64,000 bases of DNA from Halomonas getboli (GCF_023094245.1 NZ_JALMEW010000007.1:145312-209311), one strand, 5' to 3'; shown: positions 18,507 through 29,154, numbered from the stretch's first letter. Made by a program: numbers and translations. Notes: generated by a model not told the origin, from the sequence alone.

Positions 18507-19487
18507 TCAGGCCGGGAGGCGGGCCGGGTCGTTGAACGGGCTGATCGGTCGTTCGCCGGACAGCGCCAGGCGCAGATTGTCCACCGCGCGACGGGCCATG
18601 GCGTGGCGGGTCTCGTGGGTCGCCGAGCCGATATGCGGCAGCGCCACCACGTTGGCCATATGGGACAGCGGCGAGTCGGCCGGCAGCGGCTCCCGTTCGA
18701 AGACGTCGAGCCCGGCGGCGCGGATGCGTCCGGCATTCAGCGCCTCGATCAGCGCCGTCTCGTCGACCACCTTGCCGCGGGCGATATTGATCAGGATCGC
18801 CGAGTCGCGCATCAGCCCGAGCTCGCGCTGGCCGATCAGGCGTTCGGTCTCGGCGCTCAGCGGCACGGTCACGCAGACGAAGTCGGCCTCGGCGAGTAGC
18901 TCGTCCAGCTCGCGGCGCCGTGCGCCGAGCTCCTCCTCGAGCGCCGGCTTCGGCGAGGCGTTGGAATAGAGAATGCGCATGCCGAAGCCCAGGGCGCCGC
19001 GCCTGGCGATGGCGGCGCCGATGCGCCCCATGCCGACCATGCCCAGGGTCTTGCCGTGCACGTCGCTGCCGTAGTGGGCCTCGCCGATGCTGGCCTGCCA
19101 GTCGCCGCGGCGGATGAGGTCGGCCAGCTCCATGGCGCGGCGCGCCGTGGCCATGATCAGCAGGAAGCCGGTGTCGGCGGTGGTCTCGGTGAGCACGTCC
19201 GGGGTGTGGCACAGCTGGATGTCGCGCCGCGTCAGCTCCTCGACCGGATAGGCGTCTACCCCCACCGAGACGCTGGAGATCGTCTCCAGCTGCGGGGCGG
19301 CATCCAGGATCTCGGCGGTGATCTTCTGGCCGGCGCCGAGCAGCCCGTGGGCCTCGCTCAGGGCGGCGCGGAAGGCCGGATCGTCGAGGTCATCCAGATG
19401 GCCGAAGTCTTCGACGTGGAAGTCGCGTTTCAACTCGGCGAGCAGGTCCTCGGGGAGGGGGCGATAGACGACGATACGCTTCTGCAT
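18507..19487 (-). CDS. kguD: 2-keto-6-phosphogluconate reductase / D-2-hydroxyacid dehydrogenase
   Basis: A 326-residue NAD(P)-dependent D-isomer 2-hydroxyacid dehydrogenase. The nucleotide-binding loop GMVGMGRIGAAIARR, the catalytic Arg in NIARGKVVDE, the Glu in DVFEREPL and the His in LPHIGSATHETR are all visible. The family includes glyoxylate/hydroxypyruvate reductase (GhrB) and Pseudomonas KguD. KguD is preferred because the gene begins 10 bases after a KguK-like kinase. It would reduce 2-keto-6-phosphogluconate to 6-phosphogluconate. The ribosome binding site TAAGGAG overlaps the kguK stop codon, implying coupled translation. Confidence 0.78.
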   Translation of the reverse strand: MQKRIVVYRPLPEDLLAELKRDFHVEDFGHLDDLDDPAFRAALSEAHGLLGAGQKITAEILDAAPQLETISSVSVGVDAYPVEELTRRDIQLCHTPDVLTETTADTGFLLIMATARRAMELADLIRRGDWQASIGEAHYGSDVHGKTLGMVGMGRIGAAIARRGALGFGMRILYSNASPKPALEEELGARRRELDELLAEADFVCVTVPLSAETERLIGQRELGLMRDSAILINIARGKVVDETALIEALNAGRIRAAGLDVFEREPLPADSPLSHMANVVALPHIGSATHETRHAMARRAVDNLRLALSGERPISPFNDPARLPA

Positions 19488-19497
19488 GGGAATCTCC

Positions 19498-20481
19498 TTA
19501 TTCCGGCATGGTCGGCCGGGCTTCGAGTTCGGTGAGGCGTTCACGGCAGGGCAGCCCTTCCATATCACCCCGGACCTGCACGGCGAGGGCGCCGATCAGG
19601 TTGCCGCGCTGCAGCGCCTCATGTGCTGAGAGACCATCGAGCAGGGCGCTGATCGTTCCGACCGCGAAGCCGTCGCCGGCGCCCACGGTGTCGACGACGT
19701 TGGCCACCGCCACGCCGGGCACCTCGAGGCTCGCTTCGTGCCCTCCGAGCGTACCACGGTAGTAGCTGCCTTCAGGCCCCAGCTTGATGATCACCGCCCG
19801 GGCGCCGCGGTCGAGATAGAAGCCGGCGATGTCGTGGGGCGTGTCCAGGCCGGTCAGTCGGCGGCCCTCGGCCAGCCCGGGCAGCACCCAGTCGGCCTGG
19901 CCGGCCATGGCGTTGAGGGTGTCGCGCATCTCGGCCTCGCTGGCCCACAGCGACGGGCGCAGGTTGGGGTCGAAGGAGATGCTGGCGCCGGCCCGGCGGG
20001 CCTGATCGAGCATGTGCCAGGACAGCTCGCGGCAGCTCGCCGAGAGGGCCGGAGGGATGCCGGTGGCATGCAGATGTCGGGCGGCGGTGAAGTCCACCGC
20101 CCGGGCATCCTCCGGCGACAGCCGGCTGGCGGCGCTGCCGCGGCGGAAATACTCGACGTGCGGGTCGGCGCCGCCTTCGGCGCGCTCCTTGAAGATCAGT
20201 CCGGTGGCGGCCTCCGGGTCGCGGGCCAGGTGTCGGCAGTCCAGCCCCTCGGCCTCCAGGGTGCGGCGGATGTAGCGGCCGAAGGCGTCGTCGCCGACCC
20301 GGCTCAGCCAGCCGACGCCGAAGCCCAGCCGCGCCAGGCCGATGGCGACGTTGGTGTCGGCGCCGGCGATGCGGCGGCCGAAGGTCTCGACGTCGGCCAG
20401 CTCGCCGGCGGCGTCGGCGACGAACAGGGTCATGGCCTCGCCGAAGGCGAGAATCTCGGGGCTGGGGGAGGACGTGGTCAT
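19498..20481 (-). CDS. kguK: 2-ketogluconate kinase, PfkB family
   Basis: A 327-residue PfkB sugar kinase. The N-terminal LAFGEAMTLFVAD, the substrate-loop AGADTNVAIGLARLG and the C-terminal ATP/anion-hole motif DTVGAGDGFAVG (catalytic Asp in GAGDGF) are clear. The run FGRRIAGADTNVAIGLARLG and the ending VQVRGDMEGLP fit Pseudomonas KguK better than E. coli KdgK, though 2-keto-3-deoxygluconate kinase remains possible. Start ATG 20481 has AGGAG upstream. A palindromic operator lies 22 bases before the start. Confidence 0.8.
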   Translation of the reverse strand: MTTSSPSPEILAFGEAMTLFVADAAGELADVETFGRRIAGADTNVAIGLARLGFGVGWLSRVGDDAFGRYIRRTLEAEGLDCRHLARDPEAATGLIFKERAEGGADPHVEYFRRGSAASRLSPEDARAVDFTAARHLHATGIPPALSASCRELSWHMLDQARRAGASISFDPNLRPSLWASEAEMRDTLNAMAGQADWVLPGLAEGRRLTGLDTPHDIAGFYLDRGARAVIIKLGPEGSYYRGTLGGHEASLEVPGVAVANVVDTVGAGDGFAVGTISALLDGLSAHEALQRGNLIGALAVQVRGDMEGLPCRERLTELEARPTMPE

Positions 20482-20502
20482 CGGCGAACTCTCCTGAAGT
20501 GT

Positions 20503-20520
20503 AATGGGAACGTTACCATT
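20503..20520. promoter_or_regulatory. LacI/PtxS-type operator before kguK
   Basis: AATGGGAACGTTACCATT is an 18-base palindrome with one mismatch. It differs by one base from the perfect palindrome upstream of the adjacent LacI-family gene, so both are probably bound by that regulator. Confidence 0.78.
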
Positions 20521-20556
20521 CGAGCGCACAGGCCGTCGCTCGACGGGGCGATGGGA

Positions 20557-21576
20557 TCAGCGGCGGGTCGAGCCGCGGGGAATCAGGGTCGGCGAGAAGC
20601 GGACCTGGCGGGGCGGGCGCCGAGCATCGGCCTGGCGCTCCAGCAGGCTGTCCATGGCGGCCCGGCCGATCGCCTCGGTGGGCTGGGCGAGGGTGGTGAT
20701 GCCGGGGCCGACCATTCCGCACCAGTCGAGCTCGTCGATGCCCATCAGGCCGGTGGTGCCGAGGGTGTCGCCGCGGGCCTGCAGCACCCGGGTCACCGCC
20801 AGGGTGACGTTGCCGTTGGCGCACAGCACGGCCTTGGGGGCGTGCGATGGGCGGTCGAGGAAGCCGGCGATGGCTCGCTCCAGCGCCGGGGCATCATCCA
20901 ATGCCAGGCAGCAGGTCTCGCCCTGTAGGCCGTCGGCATCGAGGCGCTCGCGGAAGCGTTCCAGGCGCTGCTGACGCGAGCTGGCGCGCTCCGGCGGCTC
21001 ACTGACGTAGAGCAGTTCGCCATAGCCCTGCCTCCGCAGGTGGTCCAGGGCCGCGTCGATGGCCTGGTCGTTGTCGAGGCCGACCATGTCCGCCGCGAGA
21101 TCGTCCAGCGCGCGATCTAGCAGCACCAGCGGGGCGTTCCGCTCGGCCAGGGCCGCGAGCGCCTCGCCGGGGTGCCCGGCGACGTTGAGCACCAGGCCTT
21201 CGACGCGGTACGACGCCAGCAGCGCCAGGTGCTCGCGCGCCTGGTCGGCATCGTTGTCGGTGTTGCAGACCATCAGCGAGAAGCCGTGGGCGCGGCAGGC
21301 CTGCTCGACCCCGTGCATCACCGCCACCGAGAAGGGGTTGCGGATGTCGGCGACCAGCATGCCGATCAGCCCCGACTGACCGCCCTTGAGGCCGCGGGCG
21401 ATGCGGTTGGGCCGGTAGCCGAGCCGCTCGGCGCTGGCGGCGATGCGCTGCTGCATGGCGGTCGACAGCCGGCTGCGCTCATCGCCGAAATAGCGCGAGA
21501 CGCTGGTCTTGGAGACGCCGGCGTCGCGGGCGACTTCCAGCAGAGTGGCAGAGCCTCGGCGTGTGGTAGCGGTCAT
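20557..21576 (-). CDS. LacI family transcriptional regulator, PtxS-like
   Basis: A 339-residue LacI-type repressor: N-terminal helix-turn-helix and hinge (ATLLEVARDAGVSKTSVSRY, about residues 10-60, with NRIARGLKGG hinge) and a periplasmic-binding-protein-like sensor domain (IGMLVADIRNPF onward). In Pseudomonas the equivalent regulator PtxS responds to 2-ketogluconate and represses kgu genes and itself. Two near-identical palindromes, one before kguK and one before this gene, support the same logic. ATG 21576 is chosen although its ribosome binding site is poor; an upstream in-frame ATG at 21609 lies inside the operator. Confidence 0.84.
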   Translation of the reverse strand: MTATTRRGSATLLEVARDAGVSKTSVSRYFGDERSRLSTAMQQRIAASAERLGYRPNRIARGLKGGQSGLIGMLVADIRNPFSVAVMHGVEQACRAHGFSLMVCNTDNDADQAREHLALLASYRVEGLVLNVAGHPGEALAALAERNAPLVLLDRALDDLAADMVGLDNDQAIDAALDHLRRQGYGELLYVSEPPERASSRQQRLERFRERLDADGLQGETCCLALDDAPALERAIAGFLDRPSHAPKAVLCANGNVTLAVTRVLQARGDTLGTTGLMGIDELDWCGMVGPGITTLAQPTEAIGRAAMDSLLERQADARRPPRQVRFSPTLIPRGSTRR

Positions 21577-21592
21577 GGAGGGCGTCACGAAA

Positions 21593-21610
21593 AATGGGAA
21601 CGTTCCCATT
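21593..21610. promoter_or_regulatory. Perfect LacI/PtxS-type operator before the regulator gene
   Basis: AATGGGAACGTTCCCATT is a perfect 18-base palindrome centred on CG, as expected for a LacI-family site. It lies 17 bases upstream of the regulator start, fitting autorepression. Confidence 0.85.
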
Positions 21611-21671
21611 CTCGTGTCAAGCCGAGCGATATGGCAAGCCAGGCGGCGTTAGACCATGGTGGGCAGGGGGC

Positions 21672-22358
21672 TCAGGCGTGCGACAGCGAGCGCTGGCGGT
21701 CGTGCTCCAGGCGGGCGATCACGGTGGGCAGCTGGAACATGCTGGTGATCATGATGGCGCCTTCCGGGGTTTCCTCGGCGTCCGGGAAGCGGTTGAGGTG
21801 AATGACCGTCATGCCGGCGTTCAGCGCCGCCTGGACGCCGACCAGCGCATCGTCGATGGCCACGCAGTCCTCGGGGGTATAGCCCAGCAGGGCCGCGGCG
21901 TGACGATACAGGCAGGGATCGGGCTTCCAGCACTGGGCCTCGTAGGCGCTGAACAGGTGCTCGCCGAACACCGCTTCGAGATTGGTGGCGAGCAGCGAGG
22001 TGCGGATCTTGTTGACCGGTCCGTTGGAGACCACGCCCATGGGGTGGCCGGTCAGGGCGGCCAGCGCTTCGGTGGCGCCGGTGATCGGCGTCAGGTCGGT
22101 GGCCAGGCGGCGGTTGAGGTTGGCGCGCATGTCGCGCTCCAGCACGTCGAGATGGTCCGGATCGACGGCGCCGTGGCGTCGCTCCAGCTCGGCGACGATA
22201 TGGCGGAAGCGTGCGCCGCGGAACTCTCCGACGTAGTCGCTGGCCTGGAAGGGGAGTCCCGCGGCGGTCAGGCTGGCCTCCATCTCGGCGGCGAGCAGGG
22301 GCTCGCTGTCGACCAGGGTGCCGTCGCAATCGAAGAGTAGGCAGAGTGGGCGGGCCAT
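21672..22358 (-). CDS. HAD family phosphatase, YieH-like (second copy)
   Basis: A 228-residue paralogue of the HAD phosphatase at 17804-18481, with nucleophile motif LLFDCDGTLVDSE (Asp10, Asp12), VVSNGP, KPDP and AIDDALVGVQAA. It too resembles E. coli YieH, a 6-phosphogluconate phosphatase. It lies upstream of the LacI regulator on the same strand with the operator between them. ATG 22358 is used; a GTG immediately before it (22361) is an equal alternative. Substrate is inferred only. Confidence 0.82.
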   Translation of the reverse strand: MARPLCLLFDCDGTLVDSEPLLAAEMEASLTAAGLPFQASDYVGEFRGARFRHIVAELERRHGAVDPDHLDVLERDMRANLNRRLATDLTPITGATEALAALTGHPMGVVSNGPVNKIRTSLLATNLEAVFGEHLFSAYEAQCWKPDPCLYRHAAALLGYTPEDCVAIDDALVGVQAALNAGMTVIHLNRFPDAEETPEGAIMITSMFQLPTVIARLEHDRQRSLSHA

Positions 22359-22491
22359 CACCGGTAACCTCGCGGGCGTGTCATTCGGCTTTAACGCTAT
22401 TGTGTCACATCGGCAGCGTTCGCCTTTAGTTTAAGACCATTTTCGCGACTTTGTGAACAGTGTTTTTCTATTCAGCATTGGTTGCACAATT

Positions 22492-22540
22492 GAGGGGCGA
22501 GGGGCGAGGGGCGAGGGGCGAGGGGCGAGGGGCGAGGGGC
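22492..22540 (+). repeat. Heptamer tandem array, 7 copies of GAGGGGC
   Basis: Seven perfect units lie between the AGCS transporter terminator and the upstream region of the second HAD gene. The unit differs by one base from GAGGTGC, the rotated unit of the 6858 array. Confidence 0.97.
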
Positions 22541-22572
22541 GAAATGCAAACGGCCCCGCATGAGCGGGGCCG
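22541..22572 (-). terminator. Rho-independent terminator of the AGCS transporter gene
   Basis: A nine-base stem CGGCCCCGC/GCGGGGCCG with loop ATGA (22551-22572) begins 9 bases past the stop and is followed on the minus strand by TTTGCATTTC. The heptamer array starts directly after it. Confidence 0.72.
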
Positions 22573-22581
22573 TGGGAGGCA

Positions 22582-24054
<1,473 letters not shown>

Positions 24055-24142
24055 CCGATAGTCTCCATATTGGCGTTATTCGCGGTGCGAGGGATTTAAG
24101 CAGGACGGAGGCGCGCTGTGATTTGACGCTATGGTGCAGCCT

Positions 24143-24180
24143 GGCGCACCATGCGCCGCATCCAGTGCACCAGGGTGCAC
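24143..24180. promoter_or_regulatory. Palindrome cluster in the AGCS/XRE divergent region
   Basis: GGCGCA-CCA-TGCGCC (24143-24157) is followed by two copies of the self-complementary GTGCAC (24165-24170, 24175-24180) separated by CAGG; a further GGTGCA occurs at 24133. These are plausible sites for the XRE regulator that starts at 24216. Confidence 0.5.
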
Positions 24181-24215
24181 CATTTCAGGGCGACTGCCCG
24201 AGGAATCTCCACGAC

Positions 24216-25031
24216 ATGCATGATGACTTCGCGGCCAACCTGCGGCTGCTGTGCAGCTATTACCGCTCCATCGCCGAGGTCTGCCGCCGGCTCGACATCA
24301 ACCGGGCCCAGTTCAACCGCTATCTCAGCGGCCGCTACAAGCCCGCCAGCAACACCATGCGCCGCATCTGCGACTTCTTCGGCGTCGAGGTCCACGAGAT
24401 CCTGCTGCCTCACGACGAGTTCCGCGCGCTGGTGCGGCTGCGTCCGGCCCGGGACGGCGACCCCGTCGAGCGCGCGACGTCGCTCGGGCTGCCCGCCGCG
24501 CTGCTCGAACAGGGGCGCCAGGGACTATCGCGCTATCTCGGCTGCTACCACGAGTACTACATGGCGATGTCGCGGCCCGGCCAGGTGCTGTGCACCCTGG
24601 TGTGCCTCGAGCGGCGCGGCGAGGACGTGCTCTACCAGCGCACCGAGCGCATGCCGCCCCGCGCCGGCGGGCGCGTCTGGCACAACCGCTACCGCGGCGT
24701 GGCGCTGATGCTGACCGACCGCCTGTTCCTGGCCGATCACGAGTCGCTCAACGGCCACGAGATCACCCAGACCATCCTCTTCCCCAGCTTCAAGAGTCAC
24801 GTGGCCCGGCTCACCGGCCTCAAGCTGGGCGTGGCCGACAGCAGCGAGCGCATGCCCTGCGGCGTGAGGGTGGTCTACGAGCGCATCGCCGACACGGTCA
24901 GCCCGCGCCAGGCGCTTTCGCACTGCGGCCTCTACGCCCCGGACGACCCCGCTCTTGATCCCGATGTCGTGGCGGCGATCCGCAACGACATCGCTCCCGG
25001 GGAGTGGCACTTCCGGGCGCGCTATTTCTGA
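24216..25031 (+). CDS. XRE-type helix-turn-helix regulator with unknown C-terminal domain
   Basis: A 271-residue protein. Residues about 5-55 form an XRE helix-turn-helix (SIAEVCRRLDINRAQFNRYLSG followed by YKPASNTMRRICDFFGV). The remaining 200 residues form a domain I do not recognise; it contains HEYYMAMSRPGQVLCTLV and ends in a short aromatic tail. The upstream in-frame start at 24123 would place coding sequence over the palindromes, so ATG 24216 (AGGA upstream) is chosen. It is divergent from the AGCS symporter and may control it in response to an amino acid; that role is inference. Confidence 0.75.
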   Translation: MHDDFAANLRLLCSYYRSIAEVCRRLDINRAQFNRYLSGRYKPASNTMRRICDFFGVEVHEILLPHDEFRALVRLRPARDGDPVERATSLGLPAALLEQGRQGLSRYLGCYHEYYMAMSRPGQVLCTLVCLERRGEDVLYQRTERMPPRAGGRVWHNRYRGVALMLTDRLFLADHESLNGHEITQTILFPSFKSHVARLTGLKLGVADSSERMPCGVRVVYERIADTVSPRQALSHCGLYAPDDPALDPDVVAAIRNDIAPGEWHFRARYF

Positions 25032-25049
25032 GCCGGATGAGGCCGGCGC

Positions 25050-26429
25050 TCAGATCCGCCCCAGCAGCTGCCACCACAGGTAGTCCAGCGGCCACAGCAG
25101 CGCCAGGCTGAGCACGGCCATGATCAGGCACACCCGGGCCCCGCTGCTGAGCGGCAGCCGCGCCGCCAGCAGTCCGACCACCAGCGGTGGCGCCTGGTAG
25201 GGCAGCAGGATGGTCGAGAAGCCCACCACCTGGGTCATGGTCACCGCCTCCGGCGACCAGCCGGTGATGGCGGCGATCTCGGGGGACAGCGGCGTCAGCA
25301 CCGCGGGCACGCCGGGTAGCGTCAGGAAGGTGCCGAGCGCCATCGCCAGTCCGCCGAGCAGGCCGAAGGTCGTGGCGTCGCCGGCGCCGTTCAGGGGCAG
25401 CGCGGCCAGCAGCACATGGGCGACCCGTTCGCCCAGCCCGCTGTGGTAGGCCAGCGCGCCCAGGCTGACGATGCCGGCGACATAGAACAGCGACTCCATG
25501 TTCAGCGACGACAGCGGCCGGTCGGGCATCAGGCCGCTGCCGGGGAACAGGCACACCAGCGCCGCCGCGAGGCCTATCCAGGCCGGCGAGATGCCGTGCC
25601 AGGCGTCGCTGCCCCACAGTGCCACCGCCAGGATCAGCAGTACGGCCAGGCTGCGCGCCGGCCGGGCCAGGGGCGGGGCGGCGGCATCCCGCATCGTCGC
25701 CACGGGCGCGCGGTCCGGATAGAGCCGTAGGATCACGGCGATCAGGATCAGGGTCTTGAGCAGCCCCAGCACCGGGAAATGCAGCCACAGGTAAGCGCTG
25801 TAGGTGGGCGGCGCCCCGAGCACCGCCTCGCTGGCGCCCATCAGCACGTTGTTGGGCACGTTGGCCGGCAGGATGGCGTAGGTGGGCAGGAAGGTGCCCA
25901 TCATGCCGCCGAGGATCAGCCCGGTGCGGCCCGGGCGCCCCTCGTCGTAGCCGAGCTGGTCGGCCAGGGTCGAAAGGATCGGCACCATCAGCACGATGCG
26001 CCCCATGCCGGAAGGCATGACGAAGGCCATCGCCACCCCCAGCGCGATCACGCCCGCCACCGCCCCGGGATAGGAGCCGGTGAGCCGGGCTCCGACGCGC
26101 CGGGCGACCTGCGTGCCGAGCCCGGTGTGCTGGATCGCCGCGCCGATCACCAGGCCCGAGAACACCAGCCAGGTGGCCGCCGAGGCGAAGCCGGCGAAGA
26201 TCGTCTCGGCCTCCGCCACGCCGGCGACCGTGCACAGGGTGAAGAACACCAGCGCCGTCAGCCACTGGGGCAGCCAGCCCGTCGCCCACAGGGCGATCGA
26301 CAGCACGATCACGCTGGCCGCCCGGGTCATCGGTGCGGCCGTAGGCAAGATCAGCAGGAAGGCGGCCACCGCGAGGATGGCGATCAGACTGGCGAGATGG
26401 CGCGGGGCGGGGCGAAAGGCGGCGGGCAT
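25050..26429 (-). CDS. SLC13 (DASS) family carboxylate/sulfate transporter
   Basis: A 459-residue carrier with about 11-12 membrane spans, of the SLC13/DASS family that moves dicarboxylates, citrate or sulfate with Na+. The two-fold repeat shows hairpin signatures: AFVMPSGMGRIVLMVPI in the first half and TFLTLPGVPAVLTPLSPE in the second. It is convergent with the XRE gene (18-base gap). The ligand is unknown. No partner gene is seen. Confidence 0.82.
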   Translation of the reverse strand: MPAAFRPAPRHLASLIAILAVAAFLLILPTAAPMTRAASVIVLSIALWATGWLPQWLTALVFFTLCTVAGVAEAETIFAGFASAATWLVFSGLVIGAAIQHTGLGTQVARRVGARLTGSYPGAVAGVIALGVAMAFVMPSGMGRIVLMVPILSTLADQLGYDEGRPGRTGLILGGMMGTFLPTYAILPANVPNNVLMGASEAVLGAPPTYSAYLWLHFPVLGLLKTLILIAVILRLYPDRAPVATMRDAAAPPLARPARSLAVLLILAVALWGSDAWHGISPAWIGLAAALVCLFPGSGLMPDRPLSSLNMESLFYVAGIVSLGALAYHSGLGERVAHVLLAALPLNGAGDATTFGLLGGLAMALGTFLTLPGVPAVLTPLSPEIAAITGWSPEAVTMTQVVGFSTILLPYQAPPLVVGLLAARLPLSSGARVCLIMAVLSLALLWPLDYLWWQLLGRI

Positions 26430-26503
26430 GGCGGCTCCGGGCGAGGGCAGAGCGGCGAGATTAGCAGGCGAATGAGCCGCCGCTCAAACCGTGGGCCGGT
26501 CCG

Positions 26504-26812
26504 TCAGCGCGCGTGGCGGCCGCAGTTCTCGCGATAGGCCGGGGCGTCGGCGCCCAGGGCCAGCTGCTCGGTGACGGTGTTGTAGTAGAACGGCAGGGCG
26601 GGGCGGTCGGCGCGCACGGCGTCGCCGCACAGGCCGTAGCCCTTGTTCACCTCGAGCAGGCGCTCGATCTCGACGTCATCCTGAGCGTCGAGGCGCTCGG
26701 CGATACGGGCGGCGATCTGGTCGTTGCGATCGTTGTCGGCCATCCACTGGCCGCCGAAGATCAGGCCGCCGACGAGCAGGATGGCGACCACGGGAATCCA
26801 CAGATTGTGCAT
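26504..26812 (-). CDS. Small membrane-anchored protein of unknown function
   Basis: A 102-residue protein with one N-terminal membrane helix (WIPVVAILLVGGLIFGGQWM, about 5-24) and a charged soluble part with two cysteines (62 and 98), perhaps disulfide-bonded in the periplasm. I do not recognise the family. It starts 52 bases after fba on the same strand, so it may be the last gene of the epd-pgk-fba operon. Codon use matches its neighbours, supporting a real gene. Confidence 0.65.
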   Translation of the reverse strand: MHNLWIPVVAILLVGGLIFGGQWMADNDRNDQIAARIAERLDAQDDVEIERLLEVNKGYGLCGDAVRADRPALPFYYNTVTEQLALGADAPAYRENCGRHAR

Positions 26813-26864
26813 GGCGGGGCTCGCATGATGCCCGCCGGCACGGGGGCCGGCGGGGCGGGGACGC

Positions 26865-27929
26865 TTACTTGACGCGCGGGGCCAGTTCGCCGCGCTCGTA
26901 GCGCAGGAACATCTCTTCCAGGTTGATCGGCTTGATCTTGCTCGCCTGGCCGGCGGTGCCGAAGGCCTCGTAGCGGGCCTTGCAGACCTCCTTCATGGCC
27001 GCGGTGCTGACCTTGAGGAACTTGCGCGGGTCGAACTCGGCCGGGTTCTCGGCCAGGAAGCGGCGCACCGCGCCGGTGGAGGCCAGGCGCAGGTCGGTGT
27101 CGATGTTGACCTTGCGCACGCCGTGCTTGATGCCCTCGACGATCTCCTCGACCGGCACGCCGTAGGTCTCGGGGATGGCGCCGCCGAACTCGTTGATCAC
27201 CTCGAGCCATTCCTGCGGCACGGAGGAGGAGCCGTGCATCACCAGATGGGTCTCCGGGATGCGGGCGTGGATCTCCTTGATGCGCTGGATGGAAAGGGTG
27301 TCGCCGGTGGGCGGCTGGGTGAACTTGTAGGCGCCGTGGCTGGTGCCGATGGCGATCGCCAGGGCGTCGACGTGGGTGGCCTTGACGAACTCGGCGGCTT
27401 CTTCCGGGTCGGTGAGCAGCTGGTCGTGGTCGAGCTTGCCCTCGGCGCCGACGCCGTCTTCCTCGCCGGCCATGCCGGTTTCCAGGCTACCCAGGCAGCC
27501 CAGCTCGCCCTCGACGGAGACGCCGCAGGCGTGGGCCATCTCGACGGTGCGACGGGTGACGTCGACGTTGTAGGCGTAGTCGGTCGGGGTCTTGCCGTCG
27601 GTGCCCAGCGAGCCGTCCATCATCACCGAGGAGAAGCCCAGCTGAATGGAGCGCTGGCACACCGCGGGGCTGGTGCCGTGGTCCTGGTGCATGACCACCG
27701 GGATGTGCGGGAATTCCTCGACGGCGGCCAGGATCAGGTGGCGCAGGAAGGGCGCACCGGCGTACTTGCGGGCGCCGGCGGAGGCCTGGACGATGACCGG
27801 GGAGTCGGTCTCGTCGGCGGCTTCCATGATGGCGCGCATCTGCTCGAGGTTGTTGACGTTGAACGCCGGGATGCCGTAGCCGTGCTCGGCGGCGTGGTCC
27901 AGCATCTGGCGCATGCTGATCAGTGCCAT
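26865..27929 (-). CDS. fba: Class II fructose-1,6-bisphosphate aldolase
   Basis: A 354-residue zinc-dependent aldolase of glycolysis and gluconeogenesis. The zinc and substrate motifs are visible: [49 protein letters not shown] and [10 protein letters not shown]. The Calvin-cycle/type-B subgroup of class II enzymes has this length. It is preceded by pgk (61-base gap) and epd, giving the classical epd-pgk-fba order. A class I aldolase gene occurs 3.7 kb away at 31664, so the genome has both types. Confidence 0.95.
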   Translation of the reverse strand: MALISMRQMLDHAAEHGYGIPAFNVNNLEQMRAIMEAADETDSPVIVQASAGARKYAGAPFLRHLILAAVEEFPHIPVVMHQDHGTSPAVCQRSIQLGFSSVMMDGSLGTDGKTPTDYAYNVDVTRRTVEMAHACGVSVEGELGCLGSLETGMAGEEDGVGAEGKLDHDQLLTDPEEAAEFVKATHVDALAIAIGTSHGAYKFTQPPTGDTLSIQRIKEIHARIPETHLVMHGSSSVPQEWLEVINEFGGAIPETYGVPVEEIVEGIKHGVRKVNIDTDLRLASTGAVRRFLAENPAEFDPRKFLKVSTAAMKEVCKARYEAFGTAGQASKIKPINLEEMFLRYERGELAPRVK

Positions 27930-27990
27930 GAAGTCACCCTTTGTTGTGTGAGGCGGCGCGCCGCGCCGCCTGCGTCGCAGTATTGATCGG

Positions 27991-29154
27991 TTATTTAGCG
28001 GCGGCTTCGAGGGCCGCGACCGCCGGCAGCACCTTGCCCTCGACGTACTCGAGGAAGGCGCCGCCGCCGGTGGAGATGTAGGAGACCCGATCGGCGATGC
28101 CGTACTTGTCGATGGCCGCCAGGGTGTCGCCGCCGCCGGCGATGGAGAAGCCGTCGCTCTCGGCGATGGCGTAGGACAGCGCCTCGGTGCCGTGGCCGAA
28201 CTGGTCGATCTCGAACACGCCGACCGGGCCGTTCCACAGGATGGTGCCCGCGGCCTTGAGCTGCTCGCCGAGCCTGGCGGCGGTGTCCGGGCCGATGTCG
28301 AGGATCATCTCGTCGTCATTCACCTGGTCGACCGGCTTGGTCACCGCGGTGGCGGCGTCGGAGAACTCGGTGGCCACCACCACGTCGGAGGGCAGCGGGA
28401 TCTCGACCTTGTCCATCAGCGCCTTGGCGGCGTCGACCAGGTCGGCCTCGTGCAGCGACTTGCCGACGTTGTAGCCGGCCGCGGCGATGAAGGTGTTGGC
28501 GATGCCGCCGCCGACGATGATGCGGTCGCACTTCTCGGACAGCGCGTTGAGCACCTCGAGCTTTGTGGAGACCTTGGAGCCGCCGACGATGGCGGTCATC
28601 GGGCGCTTGGGCGTGGCCAGCGCTTTCTCCAGCGCCTCGAGCTCGCGGGCCAGCAGCGGGCCGGCGCAGGCGTCGGGGGCGAAGCGCGCCACGCCATGGG
28701 TCGAGGCCTGGGCACGGTGGGCGGTGCCGAAGGCATCCATCACGTAGACGTCGCACAGCGCGGCGTAGGCCTTGGCCAGCGCCTCGTCGTCCTTCTTCTC
28801 GCCCTTGTTGAAGCGCACGTTCTCGAGCAGCACGACCTCGCCGGCCTCGAAGGCGGGGGCCGTGTCCAGATAGTCCTCGACCAGGCGCACTGGGCGCCCG
28901 AGCAGGCCGGCGAGATGCTCGGCCACCGGCGCCAGGGAGAACTCCTCGGCTGGCTCGCCCTCGGTGGGACGGCCCAGGTGGCTCATCAGCATCACCTTGG
29001 CACCGGCCTCGATGGCCGCCTGGATGGTCGGCAGGGCGGCCCGCAGGCGGGCGTCGCTGGTCACCTGGCCGTTCTTGACGGGCACGTTCAGGTCCTCGCG
29101 GATCAGCACTCGCTTACCGTCGAGGTCGAGGTCGGTCATCTTGCGCACGTTCAT
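27991..29154 (-). CDS. pgk: Phosphoglycerate kinase
   Basis: A 387-residue glycolytic kinase transferring phosphate between 1,3-bisphosphoglycerate and ADP. The N-terminal [20 protein letters not shown], the nucleotide region [15 protein letters not shown] and the C-terminal [16 protein letters not shown] and [10 protein letters not shown] are all standard. Length is typical. It starts 37 bases after epd. Confidence 0.97.
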   Translation of the reverse strand: MNVRKMTDLDLDGKRVLIREDLNVPVKNGQVTSDARLRAALPTIQAAIEAGAKVMLMSHLGRPTEGEPAEEFSLAPVAEHLAGLLGRPVRLVEDYLDTAPAFEAGEVVLLENVRFNKGEKKDDEALAKAYAALCDVYVMDAFGTAHRAQASTHGVARFAPDACAGPLLARELEALEKALATPKRPMTAIVGGSKVSTKLEVLNALSEKCDRIIVGGGIANTFIAAAGYNVGKSLHEADLVDAAKALMDKVEIPLPSDVVVATEFSDAATAVTKPVDQVNDDEMILDIGPDTAARLGEQLKAAGTILWNGPVGVFEIDQFGHGTEALSYAIAESDGFSIAGGGDTLAAIDKYGIADRVSYISTGGGAFLEYVEGKVLPAVAALEAAAK

